From assembly GCA_030428395.1 (NCBI GenBank), contig JAUIDW010000002.1, positions 1 to 64,000 on the forward strand: a DNA stretch of 64,000 nt. Reading direction: 5' to 3'. Below are positions 36,101 to 44,337 of the stretch, in pieces (within the stretch, counting starts at the first letter, position 1; each line of letters starts with the position of its first letter). The DNA comes from a bacterium. GTDB taxonomy: Bacteria > Planctomycetota > UBA1135 > GCA-002686595. The notes below the pieces were generated by a model. The model worked only from the letters and a program-made list of their open reading frames with translations. It was not told the DNA's origin and did not search any database. The position numbers and the translations under genes are program-made.

Positions 36101-38796
36101 ACGTCCTGGCCGGCGCGAGCCTGCCGGCCGGGCGCGCGCGCTGGCACGGCGCGCTGGACCGCATGCTCGTCGTGGTCGACGACCTCTGGCCGTTCGAGGC
36201 GCGGAAGTCGGACCCGACCGACTTCCCCCACGACGTCGAGCTCCTGCCGACGGAGGTCCTCGGCGGCCGCGTCGTGTTCGAGGTCCCGCGCGAGATGCTG
36301 TCCGCGGCGCGCTCGGTCGAGCTCGTCTGCGGCTTCGAGCCGGCCGCGATCCCCGGCGGCGGGATCGTCCGGCCGCCGCCGACCCGGTTCGTGCTGGACG
36401 GCGCGCGCGCGCCGGCCGAGCTCCCCGACGCGGTGCACCGCCTCGACGACGTGGACTGCGCGGTCCTCGTCCGGGCGCTGGAGCGACCGGAGACCTTCCG
36501 CGGGTACTCGCTGGGCGCGAAGCACGCTTGGTGGACCGCCGAGGTGTGGCTGCGCGCTCCCCCCGACCGCGGCCTCGTGGTCGACCCCGCGCGGCGCCTC
36601 ACGCTGCTCGACGCGACGGGGGAGACGCACGCCCTCCACTCCGCGACGTGGCAGCGAGCCCTCACGCCGTCCGTCGCGGGGCGCCCGTTCTGGATGCCCG
36701 CGGGGTCCACGCGCACGTTCACGGCCGCGTTCCGCGTGCCGGCCGAGGTCGAGGAGGCGGCGCTGGTCCACCGCGGCCTGCTGCACGTGGGCGCGCTGCC
36801 GTTCCGGGCCGGGAGCGCCGCGGCCGTGCCGGCGGCGGACCCGCGGCGCTCCACGACCGGGCAGGTCGTGTACGACGAGGCGCTCGAGCCGCGCGGGCTC
36901 GACGGCGTCGGGCTGCGCCCGGAGCAGGTCAACCGCGCCATCGACCGCGGGCGCGACTTCCTGTGGGCGGACGTGCAGGCGGGCATGCGCAAGGGCGAGA
37001 TCGGCGACGCGCCCCACGTGTACCCATCGCTGCTCGCGCTGGTGCACTGCGGGGCGCACGAGCGCTACCCCGAGCTCGACGCCGCCCTGCGGCGCTGGCT
37101 CGAGCGCCAGCGGCCCGCGAAGCTGGGGGTCTACCGGCTCGCGCTCCTCGCGATGACGGTCGACGCCCTCGGGGACGCTTCCCTCGAGCCGCAGTTCGAG
37201 GACGCGCTGCGCTGCCTCGTCGAGGGCCAGGGTCCGGGCGGGAGCTGGTCGTACTACCCGACCTACGCGCCGTGGCTCCTGCCGGAGCCGGACGCGTCGG
37301 CGGAGGACGCGGGACCGGCGTCGCTCGTGACGGTCGAGGGCGGTGAACCGCCGCAGCAGGACACCGGCGAGCAGCCGCTGCAGCGCACCCAGTCGTGGCA
37401 CGCGAACAAGGACGGCGACAACTCCGTGTCGCAGTTCGCCATCCTCGGGCTGATGGCCGCGGAGCGCCACGGCCGGATCCTCGACCCGGAGGCCTGGCGC
37501 GGCGTGCTCCGGACGTTCGGCGACCGGCAGGTCGTCGGCCGCGCGCACCACGGCGGCTGGGGCTACACCACGAACACGCCCTACGGGAGCATGACCTGCG
37601 CGGGGATCTGCAGCACGGCGATCGCGCTGCGGCGCTTCGACCCGACCGCGGATCCGCGCGCCGACCTGCGGATCCGCGACGGCCTCGCCTGGCTCGACCG
37701 CAACTGGACGGTCGAGGAGAACCCCGGGAAGGACGACGACTGGCGGTACTACTACCTGTACGGGCTCGAGCGCGTGGGGCGCGTCCTCGACCTCGAGTTC
37801 CTGGGCGGCCACGAGTGGTACCCCGAGGGCGCGCGGTTCCTGGTGGACGCACAGCGCGGGGACGGCTCGTGGGCCGGCACCGGCGGCGAGACGGCGCCGA
37901 TCGCGACGAGCTTCGCGCTGCTCTTCCTGACGCGCGCCACGGAGTCCCTCGAGCTGGAGGAGCCCGAGGAGCCGGCGGGGCCCGGCGAGCTGCGCACGCG
38001 CGTCGAGCAGCCGCCCGGACCCGACCGCGTCTACCTGGTGCTCGACGCCTCCGGCTCGATGCTCTCCGCGCTCGGCGGCCAGCCGAAGTTCGACCTGGCC
38101 CGCGAGGCCGTGCGCGCGTTCGCCGCGGCGCTGCCCGACGGCGTCCCGCTCGCGCTGCGCGCCTACGGCCACCGCAAGCGAGCGATCGAGGAGGGCGCCG
38201 CCGAGGACACCGAGCTCGTGCTGCCCCTCGCCGCGCTCGACCGGGCGCGGCTCGAGGAGGTGCTCGCGGGCCTGCGCGCGCGCGGCAAGACCCCCATCTC
38301 GCTCAGCCTCGAGCAGGCCGCGGCCGACCTGCGCGGGACGCCCGCCGACGGCGGGCGGACGCTGGTCGTGCTCCTCACCGACGGCGGCGAGGACACGCGC
38401 CGCGACCCCCTGCCGGCGGCGCGCGCCCTGGCCGAGCTCCCCGACACGCGGCTGGTGGTCGTGGGGCTCGACATCTCGCGCCCCGAGTGGACGCGCGAGC
38501 TGCAGGCCGTGGCCGAGGCCGCCGGGGGCGAGTACGTGCCCGCCGACGACGCCGCGGCCCTGGCGGCGCGCCTGGAGAGCTCGGCCGGCATGTCTACCCC
38601 CCGGTTCGAGCTGCGCGGAGCCGACGGCGAGCCCGTGGCCGCCGGCACGTTCGGCGACACGGTGGCGCTCGCGCCGGGGCCCTACACGCTGCGCTTCCAG
38701 CACCGGGGCGAGCCGGTCGAGACGGAGCTCTGGATCCACCCCGACCGCACCACGTGGGTGCGCCTCGACCCGCGCGCCGACGCGCGCCGCCCCTGA
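33163..38796 (+). CDS. Giant exported protein: UshA-like, squalene-cyclase-like and VWA domains
   Basis: A 1877-aa protein; GTG 33163 overlaps the preceding stop and gives a signal peptide (LLLSLGLVLGPALRG). Residues about 25-300 resemble 5'-nucleotidase/UshA phosphoesterases (VLLVDAGNAFFGS, YDAVNVSWRDFRHG), but the metal-binding NHExD motif reads SWRDF, so it is likely inactive. A long series of beta domains follows. Residues about 1255-1595 are alpha-toroid, prenyltransferase/squalene-cyclase-like: YPSLLALVHCG, GGWGYTTNTPYGSMTCAG, DGSWAGTGGETAPIATSFALLFLTRAT. Residues about 1620-1805 form a VWA domain with an intact MIDAS (DASGSM, later TDGGED). A short jelly-roll-like tail ends the protein. 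Probably a periplasmic or surface scaffold. Confidence 0.75.
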   Translation: MSASLLLSLGLVLGPALRGPLAAEPPAQEVLLTADRAGAVAPCRTCPSSEALGGAGRLGTVVREQRDAGPVLLVDAGNAFFGSADARGEPGAAVRALYDALGYDAVNVSWRDFRHGLAATRALLAGAGFAAVSANLRDAAGQPLFEPFALVECGGEVVAVVGLTLAPPGLEYLPHLRRQLEGVAVAEPLAALDEVLPAARAASDRVVLLAYADRELLAAVRARFGAQLDAVAVGGLRPGEVEASGPPPCAASTAKGHHVTRLPLAGGAAELLELGSAVAADPEVEALLADDLAPGTLVVAPEAPRPLEDGADLTAGGPRTVSVRSGEPGFGGGLVLTVSSVERRASWLGADPPPGSAWLVLGLEVENDLPASLAYDSARGAGEALLVVQRQKLFLLCGPDARAVVPAAFPESAGPVDDAVLPARFVLRRLGEARAGEVAFAVPERALAAGPLQLHLHHDEVPPARVDLRGAVPADALEAAAATAYVELAAPAVAFPDEVAGRAPPAGARWVAVELRGRSRRSGPAFYLEAPTHLELLVDGQHARPAEPGLGTLPAEPVFLPGRFTGGQAVFLAPRESRSLELSCAFPLLQLGDGESLAPELLRLPLEGEPVEVGGEHAVAAFEDGPLALAVIGAERRREVGALRADEGRALVVLDCRVKAREEGGLYAPSGRFALPDARPVAVLGAADLPLAEPFLVPAGGRRAFRVVLDAPGAVGGPVDVAYAGITASPTLSLELAEAPDAQPLAEAADAEARDAERADEEAEVAREQPAGEATAPALGAAWRAHATPPREPRWRAEPGGLDVDPAPVSADGLAMDVVAASFVTESAARTAPAGTVFLELEVSLALAADAPRLELPKLLDAFSVVRDRRVAVEPVDLRSEGFLPRALELEPGAAVQGRVLFPFPRGALDSASLELVPPGRTALHVPVLEPAAPPPAPFAEAGNRAFHLELLGFAAEDELGRRKPGAGNVFVAADLRARNVLAGASLPAGRARWHGALDRMLVVVDDLWPFEARKSDPTDFPHDVELLPTEVLGGRVVFEVPREMLSAARSVELVCGFEPAAIPGGGIVRPPPTRFVLDGARAPAELPDAVHRLDDVDCAVLVRALERPETFRGYSLGAKHAWWTAEVWLRAPPDRGLVVDPARRLTLLDATGETHALHSATWQRALTPSVAGRPFWMPAGSTRTFTAAFRVPAEVEEAALVHRGLLHVGALPFRAGSAAAVPAADPRRSTTGQVVYDEALEPRGLDGVGLRPEQVNRAIDRGRDFLWADVQAGMRKGEIGDAPHVYPSLLALVHCGAHERYPELDAALRRWLERQRPAKLGVYRLALLAMTVDALGDASLEPQFEDALRCLVEGQGPGGSWSYYPTYAPWLLPEPDASAEDAGPASLVTVEGGEPPQQDTGEQPLQRTQSWHANKDGDNSVSQFAILGLMAAERHGRILDPEAWRGVLRTFGDRQVVGRAHHGGWGYTTNTPYGSMTCAGICSTAIALRRFDPTADPRADLRIRDGLAWLDRNWTVEENPGKDDDWRYYYLYGLERVGRVLDLEFLGGHEWYPEGARFLVDAQRGDGSWAGTGGETAPIATSFALLFLTRATESLELEEPEEPAGPGELRTRVEQPPGPDRVYLVLDASGSMLSALGGQPKFDLAREAVRAFAAALPDGVPLALRAYGHRKRAIEEGAAEDTELVLPLAALDRARLEEVLAGLRARGKTPISLSLEQAAADLRGTPADGGRTLVVLLTDGGEDTRRDPLPAARALAELPDTRLVVVGLDISRPEWTRELQAVAEAAGGEYVPADDAAALAARLESSAGMSTPRFELRGADGEPVAAGTFGDTVALAPGPYTLRFQHRGEPVETELWIHPDRTTWVRLDPRADARRP

Positions 38797-38927
38797 GGCG
38801 GGAACGTCCGCTGCCAGCCGGCGCGCGGCGCGGCCGGGCCCGGTCCGGGTTTGGTACGGTCGCCGCGACCCGGCGGGCGCCGGATCCGTCGACGCCCGTC
38901 CACCCCCCAACCCGCCCGGGAGCCCCC

Positions 38928-39857
<930 letters not shown>

Positions 39858-39881
39858 GCGAGCCGCGCGAGACGCCGCGCG

Positions 39882-40487
39882 CTACAGGGCGGCCTCGATG
39901 GCCCGGCGCAGCTCGGCCGAGCTCGGCTCGACGCCGCTCTCGAAGAACGCCACGACCTGGCCGTCCTTGCCGACCAGGTACTTGCAGAAATTCCAGCCGG
40001 GCGTCTCGCCGGTCTGCCCGGCGAGGAAGGCGTACACCGGCGACTGGCCCGCGCCCGGCTTGACCTCGCACTTCGCGAACATCGGGAAGGTCACGTCGAA
40101 GCGCTCGGTGCAGAACTGCCGGATCTGCTCGGGGTTGCCCGGCTCCTGGCCGCCGAACTCGTTGCTGGGAAAGGCCAGGACGGCGAAGCCGCGGCTCTCG
40201 AGCTCCGCGTGCAGCTCCTGCAGCCCGGCGTACTGCCGGGTGTAGCCGCACTCGCTGGCGACGTTGACGACCAGGGTGACCTGCCCGGCGTAGGCCGACA
40301 GGTCGGCGGCCTCGCCCTCGAGTGTCTCGGTCCGCAGGCCGTACAGGCCGGCGGCGGTCTCGTTCGTGGCGGAGCCGGTGGGCCCGGCGGCGGGGGCCGC
40401 GGACGGGGTCGAGCCCTCGGCGGTGCCGGGCTCGGAGCTGCAGGAGGCGGCGAGGATCAGGAGGGCGGACGGGAGCAGCAGACGCAT
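39882..40487 (-). CDS. Exported glutathione-peroxidase-like lipoprotein
   Basis: A 201-aa protein with a lipobox (LILAASC, Cys about residue 16) and a 30-residue Ala/Thr/Pro linker. The thioredoxin-fold domain (about 48-201) is clearly GPx: NVASECGYTRQYAGLQEL with peroxidatic Cys80, then FPSNEFGGQEPG with Gln114, and WNFCKYLVGKDG, where the family has a catalytic Trp. In CysGPx the usual FPCNQF has a resolving Cys; here it is Ser108, and the extra Cys in WNFCK is unusual. It reduces peroxides, probably with thioredoxin; location is periplasmic or outer membrane. It diverges from sulfatase 1, sharing a region with tandem 22-bp repeats. Confidence 0.85.
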   Translation of the reverse strand: MRLLLPSALLILAASCSSEPGTAEGSTPSAAPAAGPTGSATNETAAGLYGLRTETLEGEAADLSAYAGQVTLVVNVASECGYTRQYAGLQELHAELESRGFAVLAFPSNEFGGQEPGNPEQIRQFCTERFDVTFPMFAKCEVKPGAGQSPVYAFLAGQTGETPGWNFCKYLVGKDGQVVAFFESGVEPSSAELRRAIEAAL

Positions 40488-40544
40488 GGGGGCCTCGTGG
40501 AAGGGAACGGGGGACGCCCGGAGGTTCGACCCCCTGCGTCCAGT

Positions 40545-40589
40545 GGATGCGGCCGAGCCCGGCCGGGGGATGCGGCCGAGCCCGGCCGG
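40545..40589. repeat. Tandem 22-bp duplication in a divergent intergenic region
   Basis: Two copies of GGATGCGGCCGAGCCCGGCC plus GG (40545-40566 and 40568-40589), one base apart, between the starts of the peroxidase and the sulfatase. Each contains the inverted GGCCG/CGGCC. Possibly a regulatory site or a replication slip. Confidence 0.55.
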
Positions 40590-40640
40590 CGCCGGGGCCG
40601 GCCCTCGCCGCGGCCTCCGGCGCGGGACTACCCTGGCGCC

Positions 40641-42317
40641 ATGCCCACCCGTCGCGCCCGCTCCCTCCCGCCCGTCCGGGCCGTCCGGGCCGTCCTGCTG
40701 CTCGCGCTCGCGCCAGCGGCTGCCGGGACCCCCGTCACCACGGGCACCAACGGCACCGCTCCGCAGGCCGCGCCCGACGAGCGGCCGAACATCGTGTTCG
40801 TGTTCTCGGACGACCACGCGCCCCACGCGATCGGGGCCTACGCCCGGGACGAGGCCCAGCCGTACGGCCGGTGGCTGGCGGGCGTCGACGCGACGCCGAA
40901 CCTGGACCGCCTGGCCGCGCAGGGCGTGCGCTTCCGCCGCTCGTTCTGCACGAACTCGATCTGCGGTCCCAGCCGCGCCGTGGTGCTGACGGGCAAGCAC
41001 AGCCACGCGAACGGGTTCATGAACAACGGCAACCGCTTCGACGGCGACCAGCCGACGTTCCCGAAGCTGCTGCGCGCGGCGGGGTACCGGACGGCGATGA
41101 TCGGCAAGTGGCACCTGGGCTCGGACCCGCAGGGCTTCGACCACTGGGAGGTCCTGCCGGGCCAGGGCCAGTACTACAACCCGGTGCTCGTCTCGGCGGA
41201 GGGCCGGCGCGAGGTCGAGGGGCACTGCACCGACGTCGTCACGGACCTCTCCATCGAGTGGCTCGAGCAGCAGAAGGACTCCGACCGGCCCTTCCTGCTG
41301 ATGTGCCAGCACAAGGCCCCGCACCGCACGTGGATGCCGGCGCTGCGCCACCTGGAGCTGTGGGCCGACGAGGCGCTGCCGGAGCCGCCCACGCTGCTCG
41401 ACGACCACGCGGACGACGCCCCCGGAGCGCGGCGCCAGGAGATGACGATCCGCGACCACCTGGACCTGTTCTACGACCTGTTCGTGACGCCGCAGGCAGG
41501 CGACGCGGTCGGCACCGGCAGCTCGCTCGACGCCAGCGGCTGGCGCAACCTCGAGCGCATGACCGCCGAGCAGCGCGCGGCCTGGGACGCCCACTGGGGT
41601 CCGCGCAACGCCGCCTTCCGCGCCGCGGAGCCGGAGGGCGACGACCTCGTGCGGTGGAAGCAGCAGCGCTACCTGAAGAACTACCTGCGCTGCGTCCGCG
41701 GCGTCGACGAGAGCGTCGGGCGCATCCTCGACTGGCTCGAGGCGAACGGCCTGGCGGAGAACACGGTCGTCGTCTACTCGTCCGACCAGGGCTTCTACCT
41801 CGGCGACCACGGCTGGTACGACAAGCGCTGGATGTACGAGGAGTCGCTCGCCATGCCGCTGATCGTCCGCTGGCCGGGCCGCGCGGCGGCGGGCGCCGTG
41901 GACGATCACCTCGTCCAGAACCTCGACTACGCCCCCACCTTCCTCGAGCTGGCCGGCGTCCCCGTGCCGGAGGACGTGCAGGGGCGCTCGCTGGTGCCCC
42001 TGCTCGAGGGCCGCGCGCCGGACGACTGGCGCGACGCGATCTACTACCACTACTACGAGTACCCGAGCGTCCACATGGTCCCGCGCCACGTCGGGATCCG
42101 CACGGAGCGGTGGAAGCTGATCCACTACTACCCGTTCGACGAGTGGGAGCTCTTCGACCTCGAGCGCGACCCCGACGAGCTGCGCAACCTCTTCGGCGAC
42201 CCCGACCACGCGGAGGTCGCCGCCCACCTCGCGGTGCGCCTGGGCCGCCTGCAGGAGGCGTACGGCGACGACACGGTCACCGGGACCGTCCCGGAGTGGA
42301 TCGAGGCGTACCGCTGA
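40641..42317 (+). CDS. Type I sulfatase 1 (arylsulfatase family)
   Basis: A 558-aa secreted sulfatase. Signal-like N-terminus (about 1-30). Metal ligands DD57-58 in FVFSDDHAP; formylglycine motif CGPSR (Cys108) in FCTNSICGPSRAVVLTG; MIGKWHLG with catalytic Lys and His; and a late YSSDQGFYLGDHGWYDKRWMYEE with the Asp/Asn metal ligands and second Lys. The last part (about 480-558) matches the short C-terminal domain (WKLIHYY...ELFDLERDPDELRNL). It removes sulfate from a sulfated carbohydrate, probably from algal or animal polysaccharide, but specificity cannot be read. It faces the minus-strand sulfatases tail to tail with 25 bases between. Confidence 0.92.
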   Translation: MPTRRARSLPPVRAVRAVLLLALAPAAAGTPVTTGTNGTAPQAAPDERPNIVFVFSDDHAPHAIGAYARDEAQPYGRWLAGVDATPNLDRLAAQGVRFRRSFCTNSICGPSRAVVLTGKHSHANGFMNNGNRFDGDQPTFPKLLRAAGYRTAMIGKWHLGSDPQGFDHWEVLPGQGQYYNPVLVSAEGRREVEGHCTDVVTDLSIEWLEQQKDSDRPFLLMCQHKAPHRTWMPALRHLELWADEALPEPPTLLDDHADDAPGARRQEMTIRDHLDLFYDLFVTPQAGDAVGTGSSLDASGWRNLERMTAEQRAAWDAHWGPRNAAFRAAEPEGDDLVRWKQQRYLKNYLRCVRGVDESVGRILDWLEANGLAENTVVVYSSDQGFYLGDHGWYDKRWMYEESLAMPLIVRWPGRAAAGAVDDHLVQNLDYAPTFLELAGVPVPEDVQGRSLVPLLEGRAPDDWRDAIYYHYYEYPSVHMVPRHVGIRTERWKLIHYYPFDEWELFDLERDPDELRNLFGDPDHAEVAAHLAVRLGRLQEAYGDDTVTGTVPEWIEAYR

Positions 42318-42342
42318 CGATCGCCGCCGCGCGCGGCGCGCG

Positions 42343-44337
42343 TCACTCGACGACGAGCTCGTCGACGAAGAGCCAGGACTCGCCGCCCGCGCCCGGGTGC
42401 CACGGCGGGCAGGGGCCGACGGTGCGGGCGCGGACGCGCACGTGGCGCGCCGTCCGCGGGGCGAAGCCGGCGGCGAGCTCGCGCGTCTCCTGGGCCGGGT
42501 CCGGCTCGGGCCGTCGCTCGAAGCGCCCCACGACCTCGTAGCGGTCGCCGTCGCTCGACACGGCCAGCTCGACCTCGGCCGGCAGGAAGATCCACGCGGC
42601 CTGGTCCTGCAGGAAGCTGCACGCGACGCGCCGGATCTCGACGGGCCCGCCGAGGTCGACCGCGGCCTCGAGGCCCTCCCCGCGGTAGCCCAGCCACGTG
42701 CCGTCGGTGAAGTCCTCGGAGCCCAGGACGCCGTCGACGAGGCCGGCGGCGCCGGCGCCGACGTACTTCGGGTCCGGCTCGCGCGCGAGCGCCACGGGCC
42801 GGCCGACGGCCCGGTGCTCGACCGGCGAGGCGCGCCGGGGCGCGAGCCGCCCGACCGGGCGCACGGCCGCCCCGCGCACGCCGCGCAGGCGGTCGCCCAG
42901 CTCCCGGCGCGCGTCCGCGGCGAGCGCCTCCAGCTCGGCGACGATCGCGGGGTGCTCCGCCGCGACGTCGGTCGTCTCGCCGAGGTCGGTCGCGAGGTCG
43001 TACAGCTCGAGCCCGCACTCCCCCTGCGCGTACGGCCCGGGGTGCCCCCCGCGGCCGGGCTCGACGCCCGCGTAGGAGCGGTACTCGTGCGGGAACACGA
43101 GCTTCCACGCGTCGCGGCGGACGGCCACCAGCCGACCGCCGTAGTAGTAGAGGTAGGACCGGCGCGGCGCGGCCCCCGCGCGGCCCTCGAGCAGCGGCGT
43201 CAGGTCCACGCCGTCGATCGGCCGCGCGGGCAGCGCGGCGCCGGTCGCGGCGGCGATCGTGGGCAGCAGGTCGACCGTCGCCGCGAGCCGGTCGCACGTG
43301 CTTCCGGCAGGGACGCGCCACGGCCAGCGCACGATGCACGGGACGCGGGCGCCGCCCTCCCACATCGCGCCCTTGCCCTCGCGCAGCGGGCCGGCCGAGC
43401 CGGCGTGGTCGCCGAAGTTCAGCCAGGGGCCGTTGTCGCTGGTGAAGACCACCAGCGTGTCGTCGCGCAGCCCGTGCTCGTCCAGCGCGGCCAGGATCCG
43501 GCCCACGGACGCGTCGATCTCCGCGATCACGTCGCCGTAGGGCCCGCGCGCGCTGGCGCCCCGGAAGCGCGCGGACACGCCCAGCGGCACGTGCGGCATC
43601 GAGTAGGGCACGTACAGGAAGAACGGCCGGTCGCGGTGCTCCGCGACGAAGCGCACGGCCCGCGCGGTGGCGCGCTCGGTCAGGCGCGCCTGGTCGGCCA
43701 GCGTGCGCACGGGCTCGGCGGGCGCGTCGCCCTCGTACAGCATCAGCGTCGGGTGGCGCGCCTTGACGTGGGTCGCCTCCTCGACGTGCTCGCCGTCGTA
43801 GCCCACCGGCCACATGTCGTTCGAGTACGGCAGCCCGTGCCACTCGTCGAAGCCCTGCTGCAGCGGGAGGAACGGCTCGCGGTGACCGAGGTGCCACTTG
43901 CCGAAGATCCCCGTCGCGTAGCCGCGCGCGCGCAAGAGCTCCGCGATCGTCTCCTCGTCGGGGTGCAGCCCGGTGCGGGCGCGGGCGTCGAGGGCACCCT
44001 GCACGCTCACGCGCTCGGCGTAGCAGCCGGTCAGCAGCGAGGCGCGCGACGCGCTGCACACCGCCTGCGAGACGTGGAAGTCGGTGAAGCGCATCCCGTC
44101 GGCCGCCAGGCGGTCGAGGTGCGGCGTCGGGAGGTCGTCGGCGCCGTAGCAGCCGACGTCGCCGTAGCCCTGGTCGTCGGTGAAGAGGAGCACCACGTTC
44201 GGCGGCCGCTCGCCCGGGGGCGCGGGTCGAGCGGGCGCCGCGCACGACGCCACGAGGGCGAGCGCGACGGCCGCCGCCCCCGCGCGATCCGGGCTCCCGG
44301 CGGAGCCGGCGTCGGGCGGACGCCGGTCGCCGTTCAC
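42343..44337 (-). CDS. Type I sulfatase 2 with C-terminal discoidin-like domain
   Basis: A 664-aa lipoprotein-type sulfatase: GTG start, lipobox LALVASC (Cys about residue 32). The catalytic domain has LLFTDDQGYGDVGCYG, a CSASR formylglycine motif (Cys94) in QAVCSASRASLLTG, GIFGKWHLGHR and FTSDNGP. A Ser in place of Pro is replaced here by Ala (CxASR), a known permitted variant. After about residue 510 a beta domain follows with LVDGVLGSEDFTDGTWLGYRG and EAAVDLGG, which resembles an F5/8 discoidin-type carbohydrate-binding domain. Its GTG overlaps the stop of the third sulfatase (4 bases), so they are translationally coupled, with this gene downstream. Confidence 0.9.
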   Translation of the reverse strand: MNGDRRPPDAGSAGSPDRAGAAAVALALVASCAAPARPAPPGERPPNVVLLFTDDQGYGDVGCYGADDLPTPHLDRLAADGMRFTDFHVSQAVCSASRASLLTGCYAERVSVQGALDARARTGLHPDEETIAELLRARGYATGIFGKWHLGHREPFLPLQQGFDEWHGLPYSNDMWPVGYDGEHVEEATHVKARHPTLMLYEGDAPAEPVRTLADQARLTERATARAVRFVAEHRDRPFFLYVPYSMPHVPLGVSARFRGASARGPYGDVIAEIDASVGRILAALDEHGLRDDTLVVFTSDNGPWLNFGDHAGSAGPLREGKGAMWEGGARVPCIVRWPWRVPAGSTCDRLAATVDLLPTIAAATGAALPARPIDGVDLTPLLEGRAGAAPRRSYLYYYGGRLVAVRRDAWKLVFPHEYRSYAGVEPGRGGHPGPYAQGECGLELYDLATDLGETTDVAAEHPAIVAELEALAADARRELGDRLRGVRGAAVRPVGRLAPRRASPVEHRAVGRPVALAREPDPKYVGAGAAGLVDGVLGSEDFTDGTWLGYRGEGLEAAVDLGGPVEIRRVACSFLQDQAAWIFLPAEVELAVSSDGDRYEVVGRFERRPEPDPAQETRELAAGFAPRTARHVRVRARTVGPCPPWHPGAGGESWLFVDELVVE

